Assembly (NCBI GenBank): GCA_002336485.1
Contig: DDCZ01000023.1
Location: forward strand, 62,001-126,000
DNA: 64,000 nt
Origin: Flavobacteriales bacterium UBA1993
GTDB taxonomy: Bacteria; Bacteroidota; Bacteroidia; Flavobacteriales_G; Salibacteraceae
Direction of reading: 5' to 3'
This document shows positions 1 through 9,018 of this stretch, in pieces. The first letter of the stretch is position 1. The number at the start of each line of letters is the position of its first letter. The notes under the pieces were generated by a model, which saw only the letters and a list, made by a program, of their open reading frames with translations, had not been told where the DNA came from and made no database searches. Both the position numbers and the translations under genes were made by a program.

Positions 1-390
1 TTTATCGCCTCGAAGATGATCTACAACGGACTGGTATTGATCGTGCTTTCATCCGTGGCTGCATTTGTTTATTCAACGCTTTTTAGCATGGAAATCAATG
101 ATTTAGCACTTTTCGCTTACGGGGTTGTTTTCGGCGCTAGCGGAATTTCATTTGTTCTTAGCATGCTCAGCACAATCGCATCCAAAGCTGGAAGAAATCT
201 GACTCTTTTGGCCGTACTAGGCCTTCCCATTTTGCTACCGATAATCTTGGTGGCGATTACCTTAACTAAGAATGCCGTCGACGGAATTGATTGGTCGGTT
301 CAATGGAAATATGCCTTTGTATTATTCGCATTGAATGTGGTTTGTTTGGCACTTTCCCTTGTCTTGTTTCCATACCTTTGGCGTGAATAA
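1..390 (+). CDS. ccmB: Haem exporter CcmB, C-terminal part (cut by window start)
   Basis: Integral membrane subunit of the CcmAB(C) ABC complex that releases holo-CcmE during cytochrome c maturation. The reading frame is open through base 1, so the gene begins upstream. The first ATG at base 16 is internal, because about 128 residues are visible against roughly 220 in the family. Four hydrophobic segments are visible, with a glycine-rich stretch (VVFGASGISFV) and the ending PYLWRE. It is followed after 9 bases by ccmC, which supports the call. The identity rests on length, hydropathy and context more than on a diagnostic motif. Confidence 0.8.
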   Translation, partial: FIASKMIYNGLVLIVLSSVAAFVYSTLFSMEINDLALFAYGVVFGASGISFVLSMLSTIASKAGRNLTLLAVLGLPILLPIILVAITLTKNAVDGIDWSVQWKYAFVLFALNVVCLALSLVLFPYLWRE

Positions 391-399
391 TCCGGTGCC

Positions 400-1116
400 T
401 TGAAACTTCACATTTCGTTCAAAATTTCCGCCGTCGTTTTAGTGCTTTTTGCCATTACCGTCGGCATGCTCGTTGACGTACCGCGTCTAGACATTTTAAA
501 TGAGTCGATCCGGAACCTATTCTATCATGTAACCTCCTGGTTTGCCATGGTATTCCTCTTCATTGCCTCCTTTGTTTATAGCATCCGTTATTTAAATTCT
601 GGGAATGAACAGCACGACCTTCTTGCCAAAATATTTGTGCAGGTAGGAATGGTCTTTGGCGCTGCCGGACTGGTAACAGGGATGCTCTGGGCTAAATACA
701 CATGGGGTGCATATTGGGTTCCTGATCCGAAACTTAACGGAGCGGCCATCGCGCTTTTGGCATACCTAGCATACATGATCTTGCGAAACAGCTTGACCGA
801 TAGCTTAACCCGAGCTAAAATTTCCGCGGTATACAACATCTTCGCCTTCGTGATGATGGTGATTTTTGTCTTCATATTACCTAGAATGACCGATTCACTT
901 CACCCTGGAAATGGTGGAAACCCAGCATTTAGTGGATACGACCTTGACAACACAATGCGATTTGTGTTTTATCCAGCAACGATTGGATGGATACTTTTGG
1001 GACTGTGGATTTCAGAGCTCCGATTCAGAGTGGATAGCCTTTCGCAAAAAATGAATGATGATTTGGATATTAAATCCGATCGATTAGACTCAATTCCTAG
1101 ACTCGATGAAGAATAA
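400..1116 (+). CDS. ccmC: Cytochrome c maturation protein CcmC (haem transporter)
   Basis: Six-helix inner-membrane protein of the haem handling (CcmC/CcmF/CcsA) family that attaches haem to CcmE. It is 238 aa, and the start is a TTG at 400, nine bases after ccmB. The tryptophan-rich periplasmic motif is at residues 102-109 (WGAYWVPD). The second Trp of the usual WGxxWxWD pattern is Pro here, while the flanking Asp is kept. Histidines in the first and later loops (YHVTSW near residue 42, SLHPGN near 168) fit the axial haem ligands of the family. The 3' end overlaps the next gene by 11 bases, which implies translational coupling. Confidence 0.9.
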   Translation: MKLHISFKISAVVLVLFAITVGMLVDVPRLDILNESIRNLFYHVTSWFAMVFLFIASFVYSIRYLNSGNEQHDLLAKIFVQVGMVFGAAGLVTGMLWAKYTWGAYWVPDPKLNGAAIALLAYLAYMILRNSLTDSLTRAKISAVYNIFAFVMMVIFVFILPRMTDSLHPGNGGNPAFSGYDLDNTMRFVFYPATIGWILLGLWISELRFRVDSLSQKMNDDLDIKSDRLDSIPRLDEE

Positions 1117-1318
1117 ACGATTCCTTCTCGCACTTTTCGCGATGATTATATCAGCCGCGGGGCAAGCCCAAACAACGGCTATGGCCGACACTATGCGCAG
1201 TAATGGAAAGATCTACGTAGTTGTAGGCGTAATCTTTTTGATTTTTTGCGTGTTGTTTACCTACCTCGTATTTCTAGATCGAAAAATTGGACGTTTAGAG
1301 AAACAGAATAACAAATGA
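1106..1318 (+). CDS. ccmD: CcmD-like small membrane protein
   Basis: A 70-residue protein with an N-terminal hydrophobic segment ending in AQ, like a signal peptide, and one strong transmembrane helix (about residues 37-57) followed by a basic, coiled tail. CcmD helps release holo-CcmE from the CcmABC complex. The sequence is too short for a firm family match, but size, topology and position between ccmC and ccmE make CcmD the natural reading. It overlaps ccmC by 11 bases and ccmE by 4. Confidence 0.7.
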   Translation: MKNKRFLLALFAMIISAAGQAQTTAMADTMRSNGKIYVVVGVIFLIFCVLFTYLVFLDRKIGRLEKQNNK

Positions 1319-1716
1319 AAAAATCGCACATAGCGCTAATAATCGTGATCGCAATTTTGATTGGCGCAATGGTCACTGCCATAAATGACTCAAGTTCCTA
1401 CGCTGATTTCAGCGAGGCATTTAGTGAACCGTCTGGAGAATTTCATGTAGTCGGGAAACTCAATCGCGATCGGCAAATGATTTATGACCCCGTTTCAAAT
1501 CCTGATGAGTTCATCTTTTACATGACGGATATTAAGAACGAGGAAAAGAAGGTGGTTTTGCATAAAAGCAAACCCCAAGACTTCGAACGTTCTGAGCAAA
1601 TTGTTTTGATTGGAAGTGCCCAAGGAGATGAATTTCATGCGAATGACATACTGATGAAATGTCCTTCGAAATATCAAGATGGGGAAATTACGGCCAAAGA
1701 CCAAAGCCAGATATAG
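1315..1716 (+). CDS. ccmE: Cytochrome c maturation haem chaperone CcmE, CxxxY type
   Basis: Membrane-anchored haem chaperone that carries haem from CcmC to CcmF. It is 133 aa, with an N-terminal anchor (residues 5-23) followed by an OB-fold domain containing the typical GEFHVVGKL strand. The haem-attachment motif reads C116-P-S-K-Y120 instead of the enterobacterial HxxxY. CxxxY-type CcmE proteins are known from Desulfovibrio and archaea. It starts in a 4-base overlap with ccmD, and its stop is followed directly by the ccmF start. Confidence 0.9.
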   Translation: MKKSHIALIIVIAILIGAMVTAINDSSSYADFSEAFSEPSGEFHVVGKLNRDRQMIYDPVSNPDEFIFYMTDIKNEEKKVVLHKSKPQDFERSEQIVLIGSAQGDEFHANDILMKCPSKYQDGEITAKDQSQI

Positions 1717-4107
1717 ATGACATACTCAGGAGAGCATTTACTCATTGGCCAGCTAGGCAACACATTCACCATTCTTGCTTTCGCATTTAGTTTCTTAAGC
1801 ATGGTTGCCTATTTTTTGGCTGACCTTAAAAAAGACGACCAATATTTAAGAATCGGTCGCATCGCATATTTAGCGCATTCCATCTCAGTTATTGGTATGG
1901 TCGCAACGCTCTTCGCAATGATATTCAATCAGTATTTCGAGTATCACTATGTGTGGCAGCATAGCAATACGGAAATGCCCATGAAGTACATTTTCTCATG
2001 CTTCTGGGAGGGAATTGAAGGCAGCTTCATGATCTGGACGTTCTGGCATGTGATACTCGGTCTGATTTTATTTAAATCGGTGAAGTCGTGGGAAGCCCCT
2101 GTAATGTCTGTGATTAGTGCGGTGCAGTTTTTCATGCTCACTATGCTCCTTGGGGTTTATGTATTTGATTACAAATTTGGAAGCAATCCATTTATCATGC
2201 TACTGCGTGAGCATCCGGATTTCTTGGGATTGCCGTTATTCAATAATCCAGATTATACGGAGGTAATTGATGGAAGAGGGTTAAACCCGCTTCTCCAAAA
2301 TTATTGGATGGTTATTCATCCTCCCTTTGTGCTATTTGGATACGCAACGGCTATTGTTCCTTTTGCATACGCCATTGCAGGGTTGCTGCGTGGAAAGTTT
2401 ATTGAATGGGTCCGTCCCGCATTGCCTTGGACCTTCTTCGGCATTGGCGTTCTTGGAATAGGTGTCTTAATGGGAGGTGCTTGGGCGTATGAATCCCTCA
2501 GTTTTGGTGGGTTCTGGGCATGGGACCCAGTTGAAAACGCATCCTTAGTGCCTTGGTTAACTATGGTAGGCGCTGGACATTTAATGCTCATTCAACGAAA
2601 AAAGGGGGTATCTGTATTCTCGTTATTCCTAATGGTGACCATCACGTTTTGCCTTGTTCAATATGCTTCCTTTCTCACAAAGAGTGGCGTACTCGGGGAG
2701 ACTAGTGTGCACTCGTTTACCGATCTGGGCATGACGGCTCAGCTGGCGATATCCTTACTCTTCTTCATCGGCCTATCCATTTTTCTAATCGTTAAAAATT
2801 TCAAGAAGTTCCCAAAACAGGACAGAGAAGAATCTTCCACTTCTAGAGAGTTTTGGATGTTCGTTTCAGCGCTGGTCCTTTTAATGTCGGCCTTCATAAT
2901 AAGCTTTAGCACGTCTTTTCCAGTGATCAACCAAATCTTTGGAACGAACCTCGCTACATCAGGTGAACGCATCGATTACTACAATCAATGGCTGACACCC
3001 TTTGCCATTATTGTAAGCTTTCTCGTTGCTATCGGACAGTTTCTGAGTTACACTAAAACGGACATGCCTCGTTTTTGGAAAAGGCTTTCCATTAGTCTTG
3101 GACTCTCTGTAATTGTTACCGTGACCATGTCATACAGCATGTCAATCTACAATCCGATTTACGTGGTAATGCTGCTATCCACTTCGCTCGCAGCATTCGC
3201 AAACCTGGATTATTGGGCGCGAATTCTTAAGGGTAAAATCAAAGGAGCAGGTCCAAGCATTGCGCATTTCGGATTCGGCTTGCTCTTGCTTGGAATACTG
3301 GTGAGCACGAGTCAAAGCACGGTGATATCCTCAAATAGCAGTCTTTATGACATCAGTGTCCTAGGCGATGATTTTGACAACAATGAAAACATTTTGTTGA
3401 TGCTCGATGACACCCTGATTATGGGCGATTTCTTCGTTGCATATCGTGGCAAAAGATCAGAGGACAATTTCATTCACTACCAAGTGGATTATATGACAAT
3501 GAACGAAAAGGGAGTGTTGGAGTTAGACTTCTCACTTTACCCATTTCTGCAATTGAATCCGAGGATGGGCAACGTGGCCGAGCCTTATACAAAACACTAT
3601 GCCCATAAGGATATCTACACACATATTTCATACGCAGAATTAGAGGATAAGGATGCAAAACCGACTTCAGAGGAGCATTCGATTGTAATAGGAGATACCA
3701 TTTTTACTCGAACCAGTTTTATGGTGTTCGATAGTTTGGATCGAAATCCACAATCTTCCTTCAAGGGTTTATCCGAGAATGATTTAGCCATTGGCGCCCA
3801 CTTCACCCTATTTGACGTGGACACAAAAGCACATCACTTGGAACCCCTGTTTGTCTTAAAGGATCGCCAATACTCTATGACCGTCCCTGATAGTTTGTCA
3901 GAACTCGGGATCAAGATTGGCTTTGAAGGTATTGACCCCGAAAAGGAAAATTTCAAATTTCGAGTTGTAGAGGACCAGCCAAAGTTCAATGACTTTATTG
4001 TTATGAAAGCCATTGTCTTTCCAGGTATAAATATTCTTTGGCTTGGCTGTTTAATCATGGGCCTCGGCACATTCTTTTCAGTGATTCAACGAATTCGAAG
4101 AAATTGA
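1717..4107 (+). CDS. ccmF: Haem lyase CcmF / CcsA-type cytochrome c synthase
   Basis: Polytopic membrane protein that ligates haem to the CxxCH of apocytochromes c. It is 796 aa with many hydrophobic helices. The WWD haem-binding motif is intact (WAWD at residues 267-270, in GGFWAWDPVENASLVPWL). Conserved family segments such as NPLLQNYWMVIHPP precede it. A periplasmic region of about 200 residues lies before the last helix, as in other CcmF proteins. The start abuts the ccmE stop, and the stop overlaps the next start (TTGA). No CcmH or CcmG gene lies in the visible part of the operon. Confidence 0.93.
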   Translation: MTYSGEHLLIGQLGNTFTILAFAFSFLSMVAYFLADLKKDDQYLRIGRIAYLAHSISVIGMVATLFAMIFNQYFEYHYVWQHSNTEMPMKYIFSCFWEGIEGSFMIWTFWHVILGLILFKSVKSWEAPVMSVISAVQFFMLTMLLGVYVFDYKFGSNPFIMLLREHPDFLGLPLFNNPDYTEVIDGRGLNPLLQNYWMVIHPPFVLFGYATAIVPFAYAIAGLLRGKFIEWVRPALPWTFFGIGVLGIGVLMGGAWAYESLSFGGFWAWDPVENASLVPWLTMVGAGHLMLIQRKKGVSVFSLFLMVTITFCLVQYASFLTKSGVLGETSVHSFTDLGMTAQLAISLLFFIGLSIFLIVKNFKKFPKQDREESSTSREFWMFVSALVLLMSAFIISFSTSFPVINQIFGTNLATSGERIDYYNQWLTPFAIIVSFLVAIGQFLSYTKTDMPRFWKRLSISLGLSVIVTVTMSYSMSIYNPIYVVMLLSTSLAAFANLDYWARILKGKIKGAGPSIAHFGFGLLLLGILVSTSQSTVISSNSSLYDISVLGDDFDNNENILLMLDDTLIMGDFFVAYRGKRSEDNFIHYQVDYMTMNEKGVLELDFSLYPFLQLNPRMGNVAEPYTKHYAHKDIYTHISYAELEDKDAKPTSEEHSIVIGDTIFTRTSFMVFDSLDRNPQSSFKGLSENDLAIGAHFTLFDVDTKAHHLEPLFVLKDRQYSMTVPDSLSELGIKIGFEGIDPEKENFKFRVVEDQPKFNDFIVMKAIVFPGINILWLGCLIMGLGTFFSVIQRIRRN

Positions 4108-4871
4108 GCACCCTTCCATCCATATCAATGATCGGCCTCGGCAATTTAGGATGGAACTTAGCAAAAAAGCTCAGCGAAAAAGGGCTTCATATTGCTCGAA
4201 TCATGGCTGAATCGAATGAAGAAAATCAGAATTTTGCAGAATCCATTAACACCCAACTTTGCTCAGACTATCACGATTTCACAAAGGAGGAATTGGTCTT
4301 TGTCTGCGTTAGAGACCATCAAGTTTCAGATGTATTAGACGAGTTAAGAGATCGAACATTGTGGAGTGTGCACACCTCAGGCAGCATTCCAATTGGCAGC
4401 GCCTCTGCGAAAAACATAGGAGTCTTCTACCCTTTTCAAACATTTAAAAAGTCTTACGATGCGCAATGGCATGATGTGCCAATCTTCATTGAGACACGCG
4501 ATAGCGCGCTTGACAAAGTGCTTTATACCATTGGCTCAACTTTAGGTGCAAAGCCAATGCCTTTGAATAGTTCACAGCGCAAGCAAATTCATATTGCGGG
4601 AGTAGTTGGCTCAAATTTCACCAATCATCTTTTGCATCTAATTGATAAGGAAATCACAAGCAAGGATTTGCCGCTAGATTTGATCAAACCGCTTGTTTTT
4701 GAAACAATGCGGAAAGCATTCGACATCGGCCCCGAAGAAGCCCAAACAGGGCCTGCGGTGCGTGGCGATAACGATGTAATCGATGACCACCTCAACTACC
4801 TTGAATCTTCAAAGGATCTTCAAGAAGTCTACCGGCATTTATCAACTAGCATTCAAGCTTTACATTCATGA
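4104..4871 (+). CDS. Rossmann-fold DUF2520 domain protein (putative NAD(P)-dependent oxidoreductase)
   Basis: About 255 aa from a TTG start that overlaps the ccmF stop codon by three bases. An in-frame extension to 4038 exists but would run 70 bases into ccmF, so I prefer 4104. The N-terminus has a dinucleotide-binding motif (MIGLGNLGWNLA). The second half fits the DUF2520 helical domain (AGVVGSNFTNHLLHL) that follows the Rossmann fold in this family. The family resembles ketopantoate-reductase/6-phosphogluconate-dehydrogenase-like enzymes, but the substrate is not established. It sits between ccmF and kdsC in one operon. Confidence 0.8.
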   Translation: MSTLPSISMIGLGNLGWNLAKKLSEKGLHIARIMAESNEENQNFAESINTQLCSDYHDFTKEELVFVCVRDHQVSDVLDELRDRTLWSVHTSGSIPIGSASAKNIGVFYPFQTFKKSYDAQWHDVPIFIETRDSALDKVLYTIGSTLGAKPMPLNSSQRKQIHIAGVVGSNFTNHLLHLIDKEITSKDLPLDLIKPLVFETMRKAFDIGPEEAQTGPAVRGDNDVIDDHLNYLESSKDLQEVYRHLSTSIQALHS

Positions 4872-5407
4872 GCTACCTCGACCAATTTGGTAAAATAAAG
4901 GCCCTAGTATTTGACGTTGACGGCGTCCTGACAGATGGAAGAGTTTTGGTAATGCCAAACGGCGAACAAATTCGATATACTCATTCTAAGGATGCCTATG
5001 CCCTTCAACTCGCGGTAAAACAAGGATATCAACTTGGGGTAATCACAGGTGGAAACAGCATTCCCATCAAGGAACGGCTGATGGGACTGGGTATAACAGA
5101 CATTTATTTAAAGTCTTCGGACAAAGAGGAGTCTATCACTGATTTTAAGTTCTCACATCACTTAGAGTTTGAGGAAATCATGTACATGGGCGACGACATT
5201 CCTGACCTATGTGCAATGCAGCATGTGGGCGTTGCTGCTTGCCCAAATGATGCGAGTTCCGAAGTGAAAAAAGTCAGCGATTTTATTAGTAAAAAAAATG
5301 GCGGCGAAGGCTGTGTCCGTGACATTATAGAGCTTATTATGCGAGCCCAAGGAAACTGGTACGATCAAGAAAACAACCCATCAAACTACGCAGATTTCGC
5401 ATGGTAA
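4868..5407 (+). CDS. kdsC: KdsC-like HAD phosphatase (3-deoxy-D-manno-octulosonate 8-phosphate phosphatase)
   Basis: A cap-less HAD phosphatase of 179 aa, the usual KdsC length, removing phosphate from Kdo-8-P on the way to lipopolysaccharide inner core. HAD motif I is FDVDGVLTDG (nucleophile Asp16, acid Asp18). Motif II Thr is in VITGG, and motif IV is MGDDIPDL. The start is in a 4-base overlap (ATGA) with the preceding gene, and the end overlaps the prenyltransferase gene by 7 bases. Related YrbI-family HAD enzymes in sialic acid synthesis look similar, so the exact substrate is inferred. Confidence 0.87.
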   Translation: MSYLDQFGKIKALVFDVDGVLTDGRVLVMPNGEQIRYTHSKDAYALQLAVKQGYQLGVITGGNSIPIKERLMGLGITDIYLKSSDKEESITDFKFSHHLEFEEIMYMGDDIPDLCAMQHVGVAACPNDASSEVKKVSDFISKKNGGEGCVRDIIELIMRAQGNWYDQENNPSNYADFAW

Positions 5408-6366
5408 TATTCGCATACCTTAGACTCGTCCGTATTCATGTATTGGTGCTTATTGCCTTAATTCAATACGCCACTCGACACTTTCTGATCGAACCTATGC
5501 TCACTATAAATGGGTATAGTCTGCAAATGAGCGATCAGGCATTTGCCTATTTGGTTTTAGCCTCTGTACTTATCGCTGCAGGTGGATACACCATTAACGA
5601 TTATTTCGACACCAAGGTCGATCGAATAAACAAACCGAAATCTGTATTACTCGACCGAATAATCAAACGCCGCATGGCCATGGCCTTGCATATCGCATTG
5701 ACGGGCAGTGGTTTTTTGCTTGCGTGTTATTTGAGTTACGCCCTTGGTATGTGGAAAATGAGTGCCTTGTTCATTTTCGCGGTCTTCTCACTTTGGTTTT
5801 ACTCAACGACCTTTAAACATCAACTCGTCATTGGCAATCTACTCATTGCCATCCTTGCCGCTAGTATTCCAATGATTGTGGGCCTTTTTGAAATCCCACT
5901 TCAAAACGCAGCCAATCCTGAAATAGTTGAAGAACTCGGTTATTCCATATTTAACATTCCCGCTTTTTGGACCATGGGCTTTGCAGTGCTATTAGGATTG
6001 ATGGCCCTGGCAAGAGAAGTCTCTAAGGATGTGGTAGACATGAAGGGTGACAAAGTATTTGGCGGTAAAACGATTCCAATTGAACTCGGAATTCGCAAAA
6101 CAAAATCCATAATTATTGGATTGTATGCAGGGGTTATCTTCTACTTATTATGGATACATCAATCAATTCTTGCTGATCATGGAATGATGGTGCAGGCGGC
6201 CTTTTGGATGGTGTTTGCCTTGATTCTTGTCCAGTTCTATTTAATATTCAAAGCAAAGACAAAGAAACAATTTGCCAAGTCAGTCATACTAAATGGTGTC
6301 ACGGTTGTATTCGTCTTATTTGGTCTGTACGCCATCCAGTCCTCAATTCTATACTATTTTCAATAA
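5401..6366 (+). CDS. UbiA-family prenyltransferase
   Basis: Membrane prenyltransferase of 321 aa with about eight to nine hydrophobic helices. The two Asp-rich Mg-diphosphate motifs are visible: NDYFDTKVDR (around residue 67) and DVVDMKGD (around 210). Bacteroidota homologues are often labelled geranylgeranylglycerol-phosphate geranylgeranyltransferase, but the acceptor in these bacteria is unproven. Menaquinone or another lipid is possible. It is translationally coupled to kdsC (7-base overlap) and maf (stop and start share a base). Confidence 0.85.
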   Translation: MVIFAYLRLVRIHVLVLIALIQYATRHFLIEPMLTINGYSLQMSDQAFAYLVLASVLIAAGGYTINDYFDTKVDRINKPKSVLLDRIIKRRMAMALHIALTGSGFLLACYLSYALGMWKMSALFIFAVFSLWFYSTTFKHQLVIGNLLIAILAASIPMIVGLFEIPLQNAANPEIVEELGYSIFNIPAFWTMGFAVLLGLMALAREVSKDVVDMKGDKVFGGKTIPIELGIRKTKSIIIGLYAGVIFYLLWIHQSILADHGMMVQAAFWMVFALILVQFYLIFKAKTKKQFAKSVILNGVTVVFVLFGLYAIQSSILYYFQ

Positions 6367-6953
6367 TGGAATTAATTGAACGTGCGGCAGGATACACCTT
6401 TGTATTGGCAAGTCAATCGCCAAGAAGAAGATCGATATTCAGTTCGCTCGATCTCACACACGAAGTGCGGGTATTGGAGGTGGATGAAAGCTATCCAAGC
6501 TCGCTAACGGAAACGGAAATCGCGCCGTTCATTGCAGAAAAAAAGAGTGTCCCACATTTATCTAGGCTACAAGGGAATGAGGTGCTAATTACCGCAGACA
6601 CGATTGTTTGGATTAATGATCACATACTTGGTAAGCCTAAAGATCTTGATCATGCGAAACGGATGCTGCGCGAGTTAAGTGGATCAACCCATAGAGTGCA
6701 TACCGGTGTTTGTATTGTGGTAAACGGAAAAAAGCACGCTTTTAATGAAACTACTTCTGTCACATTTCACCCACTTTCGGAATTAGAAATCACCCGATAC
6801 GTAGATAAATACAGCCCGTTGGATAAAGCGGGAGCGTACGGAATTCAGGAGTTCATTGGTTACATTGGAATCAAGCACATTCAGGGCGATTTCTATAATG
6901 TGGTTGGCTTTCCAGTCCAAAGATTTTGGAAAGAATTGGAAGGATTAATTTGA
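6366..6953 (+). CDS. maf: Maf-like nucleoside triphosphate pyrophosphatase
   Basis: A 195-aa house-cleaning pyrophosphatase (dTTP/UTP type) that hydrolyses non-canonical or excess NTPs to NMP and PPi. Family motifs are LASQSPRRR near the N-terminus, ADTIVW with the catalytic Asp, GKPKD, and DKAGAYGIQ. The ATG at 6366 shares a base with the UbiA stop (TAATG). A longer in-frame version from 6204 would lie wholly inside ubiA and is rejected. It is the last gene of the ccm-kdsC-maf transcription unit. Confidence 0.92.
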   Translation: MELIERAAGYTFVLASQSPRRRSIFSSLDLTHEVRVLEVDESYPSSLTETEIAPFIAEKKSVPHLSRLQGNEVLITADTIVWINDHILGKPKDLDHAKRMLRELSGSTHRVHTGVCIVVNGKKHAFNETTSVTFHPLSELEITRYVDKYSPLDKAGAYGIQEFIGYIGIKHIQGDFYNVVGFPVQRFWKELEGLI

Positions 6954-7003
6954 TGTGTCGTTAAAACTCCGTTAACAGATGGAATCCCACATTCCAACTG
7001 ATT

Positions 7004-7011
7004 TAAGTTTG
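7004..7011 (+). promoter_or_regulatory. Candidate -7 box TAAGTTTG of sensor kinase gene
   Basis: This exact match to the Bacteroidota -7 consensus TAnnTTTG ends 7 bases before the ATG at 7019, so the transcript would be nearly leaderless. No clear TTG -33 element is seen. Confidence 0.4.
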
Positions 7012-7018
7012 TATTAGA

Positions 7019-8299
7019 ATGTCGAGGTCAACTATCCGTATCATTATCTTTCTTGCTGCAGCCATTTTCATTGGATTGGTGAGCACCCAAATAGTATGGG
7101 TAAAACGCGCTTATCAAATTGCCGATCAGCAAAAAAAGCACGAAATTGAGTTAGCACTGATCGATGTTGTTCAGAGCATTCAATTGCATAGTGGAGACTC
7201 CACGTTCCTTATCGACCCGGTAAAACTGGTCTCACAAAACTTTTATCGGGTTCAAATAAACGAAGAGCTGCAACCCTTCTACTTAGAAAACATGCTGCGC
7301 ACAGAGTTTCTAAATCGGGAGATCAACCACGACTTTCAGTATAGCATATATAATTGTTTCAACGACTCTGTGGTTTTCACTAAAATCGTCTCAAACGAGG
7401 AGGACTTGGAAAGTCAGGTTAGCCAGGCACCGAGCGTGCAATGGGATGATGACGGCCATTATTTTAGCGTCTTCTTTCCAACCTTGCACTTCGAAGTATT
7501 GGGCGAAATGAAATTTTGGATTGCATCCAGCACTATTCTTTTGTGCGTATTAGGATTTTTTGTCTACGTCATCAACATTATCCTGAAACAAAAGCGTCTA
7601 TCTGAAATCAAAACAGACTTCATCAATAACATGACCCACGAACTCAAGACCCCAATTTCAACTATTGGCCTATCGAGTGAGGTTCTATTGCAAAAGGATG
7701 TAGCACTCAATCCAGAGCGTATTAAAAACTATGCTCAAATTATTAAAAGTGAGAATCAGCGATTACAAACTCAGGTAGAGCGCGTGTTACAAATGGCAAG
7801 ATTAGAGACCGAAGAAATTCAACTTTCAAAAAAGGATTGTGACATACATGAATTGATAGAAGTTGCCGTTCCATCCATTGAACTCAATTTTCGGGATGTT
7901 GCCCTAAGTATTGAAACCAGACTTTCTGCAGAGATGTCGACCATTTTTGGGGATGAAATGCATATCACAAACATCATTTACAATCTCTTAGACAACGCCG
8001 CTAAGTATTCGGGAGACGCCCCAAAGATTCTGATAGAAACAAGCTCTGACAAAACTGGAGTAACCATTGCTGTTGAAGACAATGGTAAGGGGATCCCAAA
8101 GGAGTATCGAAAAATGGTATTTGAGAAATTTTTCCGAATTCCCACTGGAAACGTGCACGATGTAAAAGGGTTTGGAATTGGTCTACACTATGTTAAATCC
8201 ATAACCCGCGCCCACCGGGGTTCGGTAAAAATCACCAACGGTTCTGGAACCGGTGCACGATTCGAAGTGCGCATCCCTTACGGTACAGAATTTGATTAA
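7019..8299 (+). CDS. Two-component sensor histidine kinase
   Basis: Membrane histidine kinase of 426 aa. There is one helix at residues 6-27, a periplasmic sensor region of about 140 residues with no recognised domain, and a second helix near 167-190. HisKA follows, with phospho-acceptor His207 in NMTHELKTPIS, then HATPase_c with an N box (LLDNAAKYSGD), G1 (EDNGKGIP), an F box (FEKFFRIP) and G2 (GFGIGLHYV). The response regulator follows 10 bases downstream and is the obvious partner. The input signal is unknown. Confidence 0.93.
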   Translation: MSRSTIRIIIFLAAAIFIGLVSTQIVWVKRAYQIADQQKKHEIELALIDVVQSIQLHSGDSTFLIDPVKLVSQNFYRVQINEELQPFYLENMLRTEFLNREINHDFQYSIYNCFNDSVVFTKIVSNEEDLESQVSQAPSVQWDDDGHYFSVFFPTLHFEVLGEMKFWIASSTILLCVLGFFVYVINIILKQKRLSEIKTDFINNMTHELKTPISTIGLSSEVLLQKDVALNPERIKNYAQIIKSENQRLQTQVERVLQMARLETEEIQLSKKDCDIHELIEVAVPSIELNFRDVALSIETRLSAEMSTIFGDEMHITNIIYNLLDNAAKYSGDAPKILIETSSDKTGVTIAVEDNGKGIPKEYRKMVFEKFFRIPTGNVHDVKGFGIGLHYVKSITRAHRGSVKITNGSGTGARFEVRIPYGTEFD

Positions 8300-8309
8300 T
8301 GAAATCACT

Positions 8310-9014
8310 ATGAAAAAGGACAGAACCAAAGTACTTCTAGTCGAGGACGATATGAATCTCGGATTCGTCATTCAAGATCATCTTAGAAATGAGGGTTACA
8401 GCGTAGATTTAGAGAAGGATGGATATGCTGGATTTCAAAAGTTCTACAATGCCGGCTACGACTTGTGTATACTAGATGTCATGCTGCCAAAAAAGGATGG
8501 CTTTACACTTGCAGAGGACATTCGCAAAATCAATTCTGATGTCCCAATTCTCTTCCTCACCGCGAAGAGCCTCACAGAAGACAAAATCAAAGGATTTAAG
8601 CTTGGTGCGGATGACTATATGACGAAGCCATTCAGTTTTGATGAGTTGAATCTTCGACTCAAGGCAATCCTGAAGCGCGCCAACCCAAAAGACGGTGAGC
8701 CAATAATAAAGCGTGATCAATTTACGCTTGGCGATTTCAACTTTGATTACCCGAACCTGACTTTATCTCATGAACAAGGCGAAAAATCCTTGACTAAAAA
8801 GGAAGCCGAACTGTTGCGCATGCTTTGCCTTCACAAAGATCAAGTGCTAACAAGAGAAATGGCACTAACAGTGGTTTGGGGAAGCGATGATTATTTTTTA
8901 GGCAGATCTATGGATGTGTTTATTACTAAGCTGCGCAAGTACCTAAAACTTGACGAACGTGTCAAGATCATGAATGTCCACGGCGTTGGGTTCAAATTAA
9001 TCGTAGACGAATAG
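8310..9014 (+). CDS. OmpR/PhoB-family response regulator
   Basis: A 234-aa regulator. The receiver domain has acidic residues D13/D14, phospho-acceptor Asp56 (ILDVMLP), the Thr in FLTAKS and the Lys in TKPFSF. A winged-helix DNA-binding domain follows (LTKKEAELLRMLC, then VFITKLRKYL). The ATG at 8310 is chosen because the in-frame extension to 8253 lies inside the kinase gene and the receiver fold begins at once after MKKDRTKVLLVEDD. It is phosphorylated by the upstream kinase. Its targets cannot be read from the sequence. Confidence 0.93.
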   Translation: MKKDRTKVLLVEDDMNLGFVIQDHLRNEGYSVDLEKDGYAGFQKFYNAGYDLCILDVMLPKKDGFTLAEDIRKINSDVPILFLTAKSLTEDKIKGFKLGADDYMTKPFSFDELNLRLKAILKRANPKDGEPIIKRDQFTLGDFNFDYPNLTLSHEQGEKSLTKKEAELLRMLCLHKDQVLTREMALTVVWGSDDYFLGRSMDVFITKLRKYLKLDERVKIMNVHGVGFKLIVDE

Positions 9015-9018
9015 CGGC

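Noticed and set aside
4038..4103. Longer N-terminus for the DUF2520 protein
   Set aside because: It would overlap ccmF by 70 bases, and the Rossmann motif begins just after the TTG at 4104.
6204..6365. Longer N-terminus for Maf
   Set aside because: The extension is entirely inside the UbiA gene and lacks family similarity. The Maf motif begins right after the ATG at 6366.
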